Below are positions 19,136 to 33,315 of a stretch of 64,000 bases of DNA, one piece after another. Source of the DNA: Seriola aureovittata (taxonomy: Eukaryota; Chordata; Actinopteri; Carangiformes; Carangidae); the NCBI RefSeq assembly GCF_021018895.1, contig NC_079369.1:10321694-10385693 (forward strand). Reading direction: 5' to 3'. Under the pieces are notes generated by a model. It searched no databases and was not told the origin of the DNA. It saw only the letters and a program-made list of their open reading frames with translations. How positions within the stretch are numbered: position 1 is the first letter of the stretch; each line of letters opens with the position of its first letter. The position numbers and the translations under genes are program-made.

Positions 19136-20316
19136 ACCACCAAGAAAAATATGCTCTTCTTGGGTTTGGTTGCAACAAAGCATATCTGTGTGAGCATCAC
19201 TGCCTTCTCTTTGTGCTCGCTGATCCTTAACCAAGTGAACTTAGGGTCTCCAGTTTTATCGGTTAAATGGAGTCAGCTCCCGAGGGGGACGCTATGGGAG
19301 GTTCAACTTCAAAACACTTCGTCTCCTGTTCGTCCACTGCACGTCTTTGTCTCATCTCCCTTACATCTCCTGCCAAGTCTCTCGGTTGGACCTCTGTGCA
19401 CAACATGGAAAAACAAGGAGGAAGACGGGGGGAAAGAGAGCAGTTTATCTGGACCCTAATAACAGCACAGACCAAACTGGTTGAGATTATGAGAAAGATT
19501 TATAAGACAGTGAGCTCCTTCTGTATGCTAGCCTTTAGTGTCAAGAAGATAGATGGTTTCATTATGCTTCCTCATTGTGTCCATGTGTGGGTGTGCACTA
19601 CAGTGTGCCAGAGCGGTACAGTCTGTGATATGTTCGAGGGGAACCATTGTTGCGATCGATGGAGCTCTTTGAGAAAATTAAACCCTTCTTGTAATTGTTT
19701 GAACATGTTTTGTGTGGTGGGCAAGCCTGTAATGATTTGGCCGAGTTTCTCGAGATCACAGGACACTGATTTCGAAAAGCTGAGGTTCAGACTGGGTTTT
19801 CTCAAGGGTTAAAATTGGGTTATGGATGGGAATTTGACACTGGATTGGAGGTTGAAATTGTTCAGACATGGATCTCTGTTGGTGCCTTGCATTGTTTGCA
19901 CGGTAGATGGTTGCGAGCGGTAGCTCTTGGCTCAGCCTAGGTGGCAAGGCTGAGGCTTGGACCAGGGGTCAGACACTGAACAGAGTGACTCTGGGGCTGA
20001 GACAGGGCCAGTTGGGGATGTGGCTCTAATCCAGATCCATCGCCTCGGTAGTGGCCACAGCATGGATCATTATGAGATTTGTTTTAAAGCACGATGGTTA
20101 ACCGCAATACGGCCCTGTTGCCTGAGAGCTGAATGGCCTCCTGGGTTTAGACAAACTCAAGGAGGTTTGTGGAGGGCTGGGAATCCCTGCGAGGAGCAGA
20201 TCAGGGCAGGCTGCTTGATAAATCACAGCCACTGCAGGGGGAGGCCACAAGGGCGGCCTCTAGTCAAACCTTCAACAGGCCTGCTGGAAAACACTGAGAA
20301 ACTTTGTGGCGAAGTA

Positions 20317-20317
<1 letters not shown>

Positions 20318-20363
<46 letters not shown>

Positions 20364-20389
20364 CAAAAGAGAGAGAGAGAGAGAGAGAA
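20318..20389. repeat. Compound (CA)n-(GA)n microsatellite
   Basis: (CA)n to about 20360, then AGCAAA and (GA)n to 20389. Confidence 0.95.
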
Positions 20390-20969
20390 ATGCCTATAAT
20401 TGCAACGTAATGGATTTAATAGTTAAACACACTCACAAGCACACACGCAAATTTCATCCTGGCAACGCCACTTGGTTTTTATAGTAATTTCATTAACAGG
20501 TGTCCATTTTCCAGCACCTCAGCTCTGGTGTGTTTGACAGAACATCCATTTAAATTGGACTGAGAGGACTCAGGTTTGCCTCGCTGAAGGGTACATTAGC
20601 GGCTAGCTCCAAATCTTTGGATCAGAGGAGACATTTTTCTAATCACTAATCCCCCAGTACTTTCAGTGACACCCTGTTCCCACTAAACCCATTAACATGC
20701 AATCATAAGCCCTTGTCTGAGCCTAGGGCTCGTCCACAGCTATGTGATGATGGAGCTGGAGTTACTTCTTTGCATAAAAATGATTTGGTGTGCAGTAATT
20801 CAAAACCACCGCATTACTTTCGTCATAAAGAATACTTCTTCATTTTTATAATCCTGCAGCCTCAGTCATTCCTTTTCCATTCATCTGTAGAAGAAGTGGA
20901 GCCTTTTATAGAAAGTTGTCTCTAAGGATATACTGCAATCCAAAAAAGTTCTTCAAATGTAATATTTAA

Positions 20970-21370
20970 TCTTAGAATCTCACTTCCTTTGAAACAGTGC
21001 AAACTCCCAGGCAACCGAATTACTTCTATAGCATGCAAATGCAGCTAAATTAGTTTTGAAATGTCAGTTTACCATATTTAAAATGTGGATTCATTAATCG
21101 AAACAAAATGGAGCTTCCCCCCTTTAATTTACTAGTAAATCATTTATTTTCTTTTTCTGCTAATTTTAAAGAAGAACGTTTGAATTTTGCTATCATTTTT
21201 CACAGAATGGGTTTATTTAGATATAAAAATGAATATAGTCTATTTTGTATTTGCTTAGCTTTATTTTTGATGGAGGTTAAGATATGTACCTTTTTGGTTA
21301 CCCTTATATTATACTATCTGAAGATACACCAACTTGGCTCCCTTATTCATCTATTTATCTAAAAATTGTG
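20970..21370. other. AT-rich, repeat-free block; candidate conserved non-coding element
   Basis: Strongly AT-rich sequence without simple repeats. It holds an octamer ATGCAAAT within GCATGCAAATGCAG near 21031 and multiple ATTA/TAAT homeodomain cores, including TTCATTAATCGA near 21090. This composition is typical of vertebrate developmental enhancers. Conservation was not tested. Confidence 0.3.
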
Positions 21371-24039
21371 CTGTATTTTATGATAAGACTATAGCAGATT
21401 CATGCTTGTATCCATTTTGTATCAGTCGTTCCTTCCCCAATACAGTGCTACCCAAGCATAAACTCATGTAGTTTTTTTTTTTAAACCAGATTTTATTTCC
21501 TTTATTTAAAACAGAATCACACTCTCTCTCTTTCTCTTTCTCTCTCTCTTTCTCACACAGCACAGTCACATGGCAACCAACAAAGCCAAGACAAACAGGA
21601 ACTCCAGGATCATTCAGTCATTTTTATCAATATCTTCTTCACTTTCCTTCCCCCCGAATGATGTCTGGCTTCGGAAATGTTTCCACTAAACAGTTGAGTC
21701 TCCGTCAGGGCTTACGGCGGGATTAGAGCTCAAATTACTGACTCTGTGGCTCATTTACTCTCTGAATCCACGGTCTTCAAAACAAAAGTTGCATGTGGAC
21801 ATGTCCAGTGATATGATAATAGCATGAAATGAGAAACACATTTCAGGGCAGAAACTCTTTCCAGCCGAGAGGCTTTTATGTGTAACGTTTGATGTAACAA
21901 CACATAGACGACGTGAAAGGCAAGAGCACAGGCAAAAGTAAAGATGTGCTGTACGTCTGAATGATCAGTGAGAGAAAGAAGCAGTAGCAACAGAATAAGA
22001 TACAGTGGGATGAAACCAACGATCTCTGTGAGAACACAGGGGAAAACATGTAATGATGGAAGGTTGGAAGTAATATTATAGCAGTACAGGCAATAAGAGT
22101 TATAGTAGTAGTGGGCCAGCTGGTTGACAAAGGTGTATTTAATTACCTTCAATTACACTATTACTATTACATTTTTATTGGGCGGAACTGAAGAACCAAC
22201 AACAAAAGAAATGTCAGATTAATATAATTTGGACTGTGGAGTGATTAATGATAGTGATTATATTTTCCCTTGTGAATGGTCTTTATATTCTTGTTTATCC
22301 AAATGGATTTTCTGTGTGTAAACAGTCTGTAACTCACAGTGCTTTTTACCCTCTCAACGGTCCTCTCTGACCATCTTCTTATTCAGGAAATTGTTCAGTA
22401 ATTCTTGCTTTAATGAGAAAAATCTGAGAAAACTTTGGAATTGAATCAGACAACATTGCCACAAACCAGTAAGATCACAAATGGTAATTTTACTGTAGTT
22501 AGAATATCTGTCATGAGGTTCTAACCACTGACTAAACAACAGGGGGCTCATTTTGGTCACTGGTGTTGCGAAATATTTGGTTTTGGATCGGTCTGTTTGC
22601 TGAATAAGTGGTTTGCTGAAACCTGCATCACCCAGCTATTGTTATCTCCCTCTCCTGTCTGCCAAACCACACGACTGACAGCATGCCATGCCCCATTTAG
22701 CATCTTCTGAGACATTATCACTGTATGCAGCTAGATAGCTGGATAAGACACTGCTGGCTGACTCCAGTTATGACCTGCCCCCCCTGTACCACCACCACCA
22801 CATCCAAACACTATGTTCCACAGGATGAGGGAGATGAGGGTATCAAGACATGTTGTGTGATATGGGCATCTGATATCCAGGAGTTTCAGACTGGCAGTAA
22901 ACAATACACAAACATGAGCTCAGCGTGAACATAAATCTTCTTGCTTGCACAGAATACAATGCTACAGCAATAGCATAAAAAAGATACATAGTACGTGGTC
23001 TTTCTGCATTGTTTGATTTTGAATGGCTAGAAAACTTCAGAGTGCAAAATTCATTATAAAACTAGTTGCATGTGAGTGCAGGGGTAGGATAGTGTATGGA
23101 TGATGGGAGTCAAAGATAAAATGGTCACAAACAGGGAGAAGGGAGGGAAAGAGAGACTTACAAGGGACAAAATCCAAACACCACTTCACAAGAACAGTAG
23201 ACTCTGTATCCTGTGTGCTCAAATTACTTTGTAAATGCTACTCTGTCAACTTCATTTGGGAGCCTGCGATATCAAAACAGAACACAGTCATCGCTGGGCG
23301 TGTGCAGTGTGTTGAATGAGTGGCCGGTACATTGGCTCGGATGTGACTTTCAATCATGGTGGCGTGCCTCGACCCAGCAGACTGTGCTGGGCTCAGCTCC
23401 GGCTCATAAATCAAGTGACTGTCTCACTGAGTCGGCTGCAGAGATCTGAACTCCCCGGAGTGTAATGTATGCTTTAACCCTCTGCAGCGAGACCAGGCTG
23501 CTCTCGTCAGGCCTCTGTATAGCCACAGTGGTCAGCGGGGTCACCACCACCAATGGACTCATGTCTGAACTGTAGGTGACTGGTGTTTGTCAGTGAGGCA
23601 AAGAATGGATCACAGCTGAGTGAAAGAGCTTTAACATTTTGTACTGTTCTGTTTTCATTACTTTATTTTCACATATGATGGCTCTGAAAAAGAAAAACAT
23701 ATCCTTGTTATGTTTTGCAACAAATTAAAAAGTTGCTGAGGGTATTTAATAAATGTGGAAACTAGATTATCAGTGGCAGAAAAAGTCACATTGTTTGATT
23801 GATTCGCCGACATGAGGTTTTCAAAGTTCATATACTGCAAAATAAATGAAGGATTTCATCCAATACTAATGTGATTACTGGAAATTGCCTCAAAATGTCT
23901 ATAAAAATGAGTGGATTTTTTCTTTTATTGCTCTGTGGATGGAAATATGGGTTGGATGTTCTATTACTCTGGTTAAAGTCTACAATATATCAACAATATT
24001 GGATAGACTGCTCTGAAATTTTGTGCAACCAATGGTTTC
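21371..24039. other. Intergenic DNA, no feature recognised
   Basis: No gene, recognised repeat or long microsatellite. A short (CT)n-like stretch is at about 21522-21553. Confidence 0.5.
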
Positions 24040-24320
24040 CTAGACAGTGTATCCTACTGTGATCCTGTGACTTTTTCCTTTTCATGAGGTTCACATTTGT
24101 AGATTTTGAGTGAAATGGATGGATTGCCCGTAACACTTGGTATAGACATCCAAATTCTCCCTCAGTCTCAGCTCAACTGTATTTTGTGATAAATAGCAAA
24201 CATTAGCTAAAATGCTAAACTAAGATGGGAACACGGGAAACATAACACACTGCTGCGCATCAGCATATCAGTATTGTGATTGAAATCATGTTAGCATGCT
24301 CACGTTAGCACGGTTGCAGA
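24040..24320 (+). repeat. Dispersed teleost repeat with GTTAGCATGCT-type core
   Basis: The segment runs in order through CATGAGGTTCACATTTGTAG, GAGTGAAATGGATGGATTGC, TAGCAAACATTAGCTAAAAT and ATGTTAGCATGCTCACGTTA. I recognise this order as a family that is very abundant in percomorph genomes. The copy is diverged and has lost internal parts. The class is uncertain. Recognition is from memory, not a library search. Confidence 0.7.
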
Positions 24321-25247
24321 CCAGCGTCACCGCTCTTTCTATTTAATATTGAAGACATTATATTATTTTTGATTTTAGAAGAAAGATTATGTAGCAACTT
24401 ACATTTTAAGTTGTATATACTACTCTGTCAGAGCTGACGATGAAAAACTGTGGCAACTGTAACTGAATCACTGAATCACTGACTTGCTGTTGCCATTAAC
24501 ATATTCTAACCCTAACACTAATGTTTAGGTACTTTAAGTAAAGATTAAGGGGAAAATGCTCACAGGTTACACTATGTAGGCCTATGTGTCCTCTGATACA
24601 GTTTGTATATTCATCTGTATTCCTCCCCCCATATTTTTGCCCTCCCTGGTGAGGCATTAAGCTTCCAGTTTACCCTCAACCCAGACCTGAGCATCAGAGC
24701 TCAGTCAGATTCAGGCTGTAATTCATCTTCTATGAGGCCAGGTGGAGACTGGAGGCTGTCATCGTGATGTTATTGATGGGTTGCACTCAAACCACAAGGA
24801 ACTGAGCTGTACTCTCAGCCTGGTATGCTAAAACAAAACACATTCACACTGGGGCAGTCCTCGCTCCATTAGGTAATTATGCAAGAACCAATGTGAGACA
24901 ATGTTTAACCTTGCCTGATGCACTGAAGTAGTTAATGCCAGGGTAAGTAGTTAGTGATATCATTATACACACGCACATGTCTTTTGGCAGCCCAAACACA
25001 GCTCCAGGCAAGAGCATAAATAAATGTAGAAATGAAAGGAGTGGCGAAGTAGGTGTATTTTCTTTTCTCAGTCTCTTACAGTAGATTACAGTATAAACCC
25101 TGACACATGTTCAGGATCAGCTGAAGAGGCAGAAAATTACCTCTCAGACCTTTCCTGGAGGGACTGTTTGTGTATTTGTCTCTGCTTGTGTGTATGTGTG
25201 TGTTTGTGTATTCAGTCATAAAGGTCATGCTGTTTAATGTGTTTCTG

Positions 25248-25250
<3 letters not shown>

Positions 25251-25318
<68 letters not shown>

Positions 25319-25473
25319 CGTGTGTGTGTTTTACAGCTCAGTCATACAAGCTGCACTGTTTAATGTGTGTCTCTTCACCTACTATGCACGTTTTTGTGTG
25401 TATTTTGCCATGGAAGCCATGTTGTTTGACATGTCTCAACTGCGTGTGCATGTATGGATCTGTGTTTATATCA

Positions 25474-25515
<42 letters not shown>

Positions 25516-25655
25516 CAGTGTAGCGTGGTAGCGCAGCCTGCTTCTTGACAGGCTCTGGGCCTGTTGACAGCTCCTCTGCTCCCTGTCAAGCACGAGAACA
25601 GCTCTATGTGTGAGTGAAGAGTAGCTGTAGGAACAATGCCCAGAGAGCTGTGTGT

Positions 25656-25697
<42 letters not shown>
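25251..25697. repeat. Cluster of three (TG)n microsatellites
   Basis: TG tracts at 25251-25330, 25478-25513 and 25650-25697, separated by unique sequence. Confidence 0.95.
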
Positions 25698-25698
<1 letters not shown>

Positions 25699-28600
25699 TG
25701 TATCATTGTCCATGTGTGTCTCTATTCCTCTGTGTTTATAAGCCAGGTTGTTATTACAGAGACAGATCCTGAGAGCTTCCACCTCCACCTCCTCTGCCCT
25801 CTGTCTATAAACCATTAATTGTAGACACTTGAAAAACGCCCTTTAAAGCAATAAATTATGTCAGAGTCATCAATCAGACCTACTCATCTCCCTCGCTGAC
25901 ATTCCTGTGTCTCTTCATGTCAAGTGCTTTCCATCACCACCTTTTCCTTTTATGTTTCTTTTAATTTCCTTCTTCTCCCTGCTCACTATCTCCCCCGCCT
26001 CCCCACAGGTCTCATGTTTAGATGAATGTACATCCACACTGACACATGAACTTGAGTCTTTGGGTTTGTGGGAGCAGACCGGCCAAGTGTTAGAGAACCG
26101 CACATTGATCTTGAAAATAAACAGAGCTGAAAACCAAAGGAGATGTGGAGGAAAAAGACACAGAGACTCAGAAAAGAGCAGATGATGGAGAGGAAGCATG
26201 AAATGTCATATTGTGTTACCAAAACAACATTACATGCATAGTGGGGAAAAAAAAAAAAAAGGGCTTTCACATTATTCAGCCCCTCTCTCCCACGGCTTTA
26301 CACTGGTTCTGACCTCACTGCTCAAGTCAAGTCCAGTTTTATTAATCTCAGACATCGAAGCGCTTTTATCTGTGAACTCATCATATGGTTCTCTTTGACA
26401 GGGCAGCTGAGTCAAGATGTCTGCCCTCCTCAGCCTATTTCTGTGAGTTTCAACTACAGGGCTGGAGCCCACTATGACCCAAACGAGGTCAATCAACAGG
26501 ACAGGCATTTGAAGTGTTTTTTTTTAATACTTCTAAACACATGTTCGAGCCACATGTCTCACTGAAAGACCCGCTGATTTAAATCCAGAGACCGCAGCCG
26601 TTGTGTGCGGTGAAACACAGGTACACAATGTGTGGTATTTTGGACACCTGGTTTCACAGATGTGGGTAAGCAAAAGCTCGAGCCGATGACTTAACCGACC
26701 TCCTCAAACACAACTACATCCAACATCGGCCACAGCAGCTGAGGTACAATACCACCACAGACAGAGATGTGCTAGACATACACCAAATAAACGGATAAAC
26801 GCAGGATAAACATGGTTAGAGTTTCAGTGCCACCAAACTGAACTCTCCACACCCAAGCCAACAGAGCCTGCGCTGACTCAGACACAAAGCCAGGCTCTGC
26901 TTTCTCTAGTGAGTCCTACAAACTCACATTACAGAAAAGGGGAAGAGAAACCGTGTAGGAAAACAATGTGGCCAGACAGTGGTTAAAGCAATGCTTCCCC
27001 ATCTCTGTTGATATTTAAGCATGATATCTTTTTTACCAAGGCAAGCTTTGATGCCATGAATTTACTATACATGTGGCATAAAAGCCCCTTGGACAATAAG
27101 ATAATCTTCAAAGAACCTCATTAGAGCAGATGACCGTCTTCAAAAGAAGGTCAAGTCCAAATCCCGATTTTTGTCGACTTAAAGAAGAGCTCATCTGATC
27201 CTTGAGGCTGGAATTCATGTGTGGTTCCTGCACACCAGTGCAGACCAGGGGCTTTGATTTAATGGTATCATAACACATGCTGTTTATGCCGTGTTCCCCA
27301 GTCAGCACAAAATACCTTATTTGGCACTGTCAGTCTCTTTTGAACCCCTGCATGGAAAAACCACAAACAGGATATTGACAATGAACATCAAAAGTATTAT
27401 ACGGACTAGCATTAGCCATATATATGCATCTGTTGTATTTCCATAATATTATGATATGATTACATCTATTGTCCAGTGCTCAGATTTGCAGTGGCGCCAC
27501 TATGGTTGTTGAAATGACAAGAGGGGAAACATCATTATTCCTCCATTTCTTATTCTTTTACCATTGGAATAGGCAAAAGGTAGATCTGCTTAACAGCAGG
27601 AGGAGCCTTTTCACTCCTCCAGCTCTCCTGCTTTGGCTCTCAGTGGTAAATGGGGCAGAATGAGAGAGAAGATAGCAGGGGGAGTCCCAATATGGATAAT
27701 ACAATTACAAGCAATGCCAGTGATCAGTAGGAGAGAGCACAGTGCATCATGGGATGCCTCTGCCAGCCAAGCCTTTGATGTGAGAGCATTATAGGCTCTA
27801 GAAAACAAATACAAGATATGGCTGTCTGTGAAGAGGAATGGTAAGTATGTGTGTATTTGGGCAAAAAGAGCTAAAATAAACATTATGATCAAAACTGTTG
27901 TTTGACTAAAATCTAAGGATGGGAAACATATCTTGACAAAGCCCATAACAGGACTGTAACAAGACAAGCTTCCTTTAGAGTCATCTACAGGGGGCTGACG
28001 TATTAAAGGAAACCTCAACATGAAGTGTGCTTCCCAAAATGCTGAACTATTCATTTGATTTTGTCACCTGTCTGTGTATCTATAACTCTGAAATACATTA
28101 ATCCTTTAAATCTCATATGTAGGACTCTGCTGCATTACATATATATTGTACTCATCCCTTGAGGGAACAGTGAGATTGACATTCAAAATGGCCATAACTG
28201 TTAACAGATATGTATGCAATACACAGTAAGGACCTGGTTGGGAAATCTGGGAATATAATGTCATTAAAATGGAAATGCTTCAGAAACCACCTGCTGCTGT
28301 TTGATTTGTTCCCAATAAAAGTCTTGCAGCTGCTGCTACAGAGATAAAGCCGTGCTCATTGGCTGGATGTCTGTGTTGTTATCTTTAACAGTTTAAAATT
28401 CCCATTTTAAAATAATAAAGTGTTTCTGATCTGATCCTGATCTTATAACCGCAACGTCATCTGATAGAATCACCATACACCTAAGTTAAAGACAAAGGTA
28501 GTGCTGCGATCTTTGGCTATATGTAATTGTAAAATGATTGCTTAGTGAGAAGTGACAGAATATCTTTCCTATTTTGTCTTTCACAAAGAGCACAGCCTCC

Positions 28601-29544
28601 ATCCAGGATCCACACTAGTATTTCCTCACATAGTGAATGGGGCCTTAATTTACCTCAGGTGCAGAAGGTAACAGGCCTTTATCTCAGTCAGGCTTGTATT
28701 AGAGGCACCTCACACAACACAGTCCAGCCATGTAATAGGTTTAAGTCTCTAAATCTAGCAACCAATGCGCAAAATTAAACTAATAGAAACGGTTTGCGGC
28801 AATTCATTTTGAAGAAGTCAGGCCGATGGGTAAACTCAGTCACATGACAATCGGCTGACCTATGGTGGAAATGCGATCAGTCAGTCAGTCAGTCACGTAC
28901 AGTCGGGATTATAGGTCTGGCCCCGCTGTTGTGGTCCAGCTGAAAAAAAAAAAAAAAAAAACTCATTGTGAGTGCTTTCCAGAAAAACAACCCTGACTGT
29001 GATCCCTGTCACTTTATCTCTTCCTCTCATCTTTCCCCACTTGCTGTTGCTCATTCTGGATGATGAAGATAGACAGATAGCGATCCACTGCATGTGTTGA
29101 CACGCCATAGGGGGACGTCACTGTGGAGTCCGTGGCAAAGACAACTTAATACAGACCTGTTGTTGTCGGTAAACACCATCTAAATCCGTGTGCGCATGTT
29201 CCTCAAAAACACTGGCTGAAACGCTCAGTCTCATCTCCAGCTGTTTTATGTGACTGGGTTTAACTGATTCCCTCCCTCTTTCTGGCTTCCTTTGACATAT
29301 TCCACCTCGCTAACATTATTCTCCTCCTCTACCACTTCCCATACTTTCCTTTTACCTCCTTTTTTCCCAGGACATCCGGAAAGGGAAACCACAATAACAT
29401 TTCACCAGAGACTCAGTCAATATTATTCCTTGATATCTTCAAAGTGGGACAGAGGATATTGGAGCCTGCACAAGAGACGAGTGGAGATAGAGGAGGGAGT
29501 GTGTGTGTGTAGTCCAGCTGAGAGCAGAGACAACAGACAGAGGC

Positions 29545-29566
29545 AGAGAGAGAGAGAGAGAGACAG

Positions 29567-29612
<46 letters not shown>
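29545..29612. repeat. (GA)n microsatellite
   Basis: Interrupted purine-only GA repeat, about 68 bp. Confidence 0.95.
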
Positions 29613-32149
29613 GAGGAAAGCGCTCAGTGTGGCCTTCGCAGTCGGTCCGTGAAGTATGACAGCCTGAAGCTACGAGCCACTCCTTCATATCCATCAAACT
29701 CACATTGTCTTTGAAGCACTGTCCTGCCCTCAAGTCAACCACCTCTCTCTGTCCTTCTTACCTTTGTCCACACTGTGCATAATCTTAATTCTTCTTCACA
29801 CCACTAGGGGTCCCTGTGTACATAATAAACAAATGCATATATTGTATTCCCAGCCCCAGTCACTACTTTCCCCTGACAGTAATAGCTCAGTGGATGTATA
29901 AGAATATTTCCTTTTCATGTGGTGTAGTAGCAGGGGTAGTAGTTGTAATAGAAGTAGTACCTCTGTCATTACATACTAATTCACGAGTAATGATGCCGGT
30001 GTATAGGCTGTGAGTTAATGCTGGGGTTTTGCAGGAGGACTTCTGCACAACATCAGACAGACAAGCAGCCGTGGAGCCACGAGGACAAGCAGACACAGGA
30101 TCCTTCGAGCTGCAGGGGCAACAAACGTTAACAAGGTCTCTTCACTCTCTCTTTTCCTACTCCCTCCCCACCTTCTGTGCTCTTTTGTCTGCCTGTGCAT
30201 ATAGGATACATACTGTGCATAACGGACACGTTCAAGAAAAAATATGCAAAGTCAGTGGAAGCGGTGGAAAGCATTGATACTGGCAGGGTTTTGCTGCTTG
30301 ATGGACTTTGTTTAACATTTAAAAAAAAATACCTTTTTCTCTCAACCCACGCCCTTTCTATTCTCCTGCCTCCCTCTTCTTCTTTCTCTCTCTCTCTCTC
30401 TTTCTCTAATGCCTCCCCAGATGTGCGTTCTGTAAGTGAGCGTTTCTGTGGTGTCCTAACAGAACATTAACTTTAAAGTCTTCTTTCGTCCCCAGCTATA
30501 TGTGCGCTATGCTGTAAGCGCTGGCCCCCGTCCAGGAATCTCCTGCAGCCAGCCGCTCATAAGCCACTTCTTACCGGCCAAGAATGTGAAAAGCTCCTTC
30601 AAAGAGAAGCCTTCTGCAAGGTGTGGTTAAAGCTGGTACCTGAGTCCACAGGTGGCCATATTAGAGCAGATGAAACCGCTAACTGAAATCCCACACCTGT
30701 CTCATAACAAGAGCCACAAAGGGGAGAAACAGAGCATCAAGGATAAAAAGATTAGATTACATCAACATGGTTCTATTGTGTTATTCCTTTATGCCTTCAC
30801 GCATCTAAAAGCATCTGAGGCTGAATTCAAGCAGGAAGCTGTGCATAAAACAAAGAGATATTGACTTTTCTTGATGAATGGCAGTCAAGCAGTCAGAGTC
30901 AAGGGTGAAAGGGCAGAGGCGTCAGAGTTTTACAACGTGAAACTGTGTTAAAAAACACACGCTGATCAAAGACACTCAGCACAAACGCCCAATCTGCCAT
31001 CATCTGAATGGAAAATACAATGAGCGCACAGGGACAGTCGGCGGCTGACAGAGCTGCCCAGTAACAGAAGTGAGCGCAGAGTGGTGAGAAGAGGAGTGGA
31101 GAGGAGGGGAGAACATGGCCAAGGACAAAGAGTTGCTTGTCCGAGGTCTGTCTGCCCCTGGCCTGCAGGGAGGGGCCCGGTGCCACTTGTTTGAGGGGTC
31201 TCCATGATAAATTTCCCACTACTTGACTCTGTCACACTGTCTGCCACTTGGACAATAACTGAGGTCATAGCTGAGTAGTGGAGCGCTGACATGGCGGCCT
31301 GCACAGAGAGGGGCCACTTTTTCTCATCACAAGCGTTTATTTCAGATCCGCCTGCTCCACATCAGCACATCTTAAGAAGAGTGCTGGGCTGAAAATAAAT
31401 AAAACACTTCTCACAGTTGTCTTTACTCTGACTTGTTTATTTGTGACCATTAATCATGCGTGACCCTCATACTATGTACTGCCGCAGGGTTGTTAAACAG
31501 AGATGGACAGAGACAAATGTAATCCCACTGAAGAGGAAGCACATGACAACATTTGAAAAATTGTTCATATACATCTTTGGAATGACTCTGCTGAAAACCC
31601 AAACAAAACAAAAGTCTGACCTGCCAGCACCGAGTTTGCCACCTGCCCTCCAGGCTCTGCATTATCGGTGACAGTACAGGAACTAGGTTTTAGAGCTTTC
31701 ACACACATGCCACAGCAAAGAAGTGAATTTTATACATGACCAAACTCAGCCTATACCCACAACTAGCCTTCCATCTGCTAAGGAAGACCGTGCAATGCAG
31801 TTAAAAGAGTCAGAGAAAGCTATAAAGATGATGTTGAGTTAAGATTTTTGTTTTTGATTTTGACATCTCGAAGCTGCTGGGGAACAAGAAGTGACACCAC
31901 AGAAATCCCTGCAGTAGCCGAAATATAATAAATACAAGTACAGTATCAATTAACAAATTGATCTGTGGTTTTCATTAAAAAACTAATTAAAATATGATTC
32001 CAGAATTGAACATGTCAGATATTCTAGCATAAGACATTACCGTATAGGTCTCAAGCCTTCTGCTACTATAGGATAAAAAAAACGAGCATCCAGAATGAGC
32101 AAACTTCCAAACGCGAACGTTATGAGAGCACTCACTCACCACCCTGCGC

Positions 32150-32705
32150 TCTCTTTGGTTCTGTTTTGTGGGGCTTTACTCACGCAAACCTGTCATCCCT
32201 CCCTGAACCTGCGCTCCCTCCTCTCAGGGGTGTGTGCGTGTGTGTGTGTGTATGTTGAATGTGTATGTTGAGCGTTTTAGGGTGGTGGAGTAGGTGGGTT
32301 GTGGTGGGGGTGGTGGGTGGTGGGTACTCAAATCGTCCCACCTCCCTCTCTCCCAGTCAAGACGCTCCAAACTTGCGGAGCGCACCGCGGAAACTCTCCA
32401 AAAGAGTTTTCAGCCCCTGCTTCAGGACTGCTCCGAGTTGCAAGGACACAGGAAACGTTTGTGAAACAGCCGAACCAAAGAAGTGGAGAGAGTCGGGAAT
32501 GGGGAAGAGGCGGAATGGTCCTCCAGCCGAGCGACACATGTGAGCCCAGAGGCCACCGGTAACGTTTTCTTTTTTTTTTTTTTTTTTTATTTAAAGGAAG
32601 ACGGAGAAAGGGGCAGTGAGAAGAGAGCATAAAGGAGAGAGATAAAAAAAAAAAAAAGTCTCCAGGAAGGTGACTGTCACAAGTGTCCACATACACCTCG
32701 ACACG
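32150..32705 (+). promoter_or_regulatory. TIKI gene promoter and 5' leader
   Basis: The 550 bases before the start codon contain a G-rich tract with four G-runs (32296-32324) and a CpG-richer patch at about 32360-32560. A T run at about 32571-32589 and an A run near 32645-32657 follow. There is no in-frame upstream ATG before 32706, only a GTG at 32670. The transcription start is probably in the CpG-rich patch, but this is inferred. Confidence 0.45.
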
Positions 32706-33284
32706 ATGATCTGCCTGCCGGGATTCAGCTGGGTCTTCCTGAGCGCTCTCTTGCACACTGTGGCACCCTGGGGCGCACAGCGACCGGACAGACCGAGGCA
32801 GTGCGACGCACCAAAGTCGGTGAGTCGCGCTGGGGCACTTTATCAAGCCAACATACCTGACATAACTGTTTACGCATATTGGAGCACAAAACGGCATTTG
32901 CTGCGATATGAGCCCGTGCGACAGTTTGTTACTCAGCCTGCAGATCTGACAGAGGACAGTGACACTTGATGTCAAAGTTTTCCTCAAGTGTTATTTCACC
33001 TTTATAACGGTTAAAGTCATAATAATGACGTAGCCTACAGTTGTACTTATTTTATTTTTTATTTATTTTTTGGGGTGGGGAGTAACGGTATAAATGTATC
33101 ATGAAAGTAAAATGTGATTATTATAAGGTCAAAGGTTACGACCATTTCAACATTTGAATGGCTTTTATTATTACCTGATAAACTGATGTGCAATATGATG
33201 AAAGGATGATAAAAGTTGGAATGAAATTGGGAATGTAAATGTAATATTAACAGGATAATGTAAATTACTGTCTAGAATGTAGGC

Positions 33285-33315
<31 letters not shown>

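Larger units (their letters stand above)
24321..32150. other. Intergenic DNA upstream of the TIKI gene
   Basis: No gene supported. It contains the microsatellite clusters at 25.3-25.7 and 29.5 kb and A runs at about 26.25 and 28.95 kb. A short (CAGT)n lies near 28.88 kb. Confidence 0.55.

Noticed and set aside
19267..19812. A 181-codon open frame on the plus strand
   Set aside because: No recognisable domain, no splice or start context, and low-complexity neighbours; compatible with chance in a 64-kb window.
28876..28896. Short (CAGT)n array considered as a CRISPR-like or satellite array
   Set aside because: Only about four units with no spacers; a simple microsatellite.
32670..32705. Upstream extension of the TIKI frame
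   Set aside because: The extension begins with GTG, not ATG, and would place charged residues before the signal peptide. The ATG at 32706 gives a normal signal sequence.
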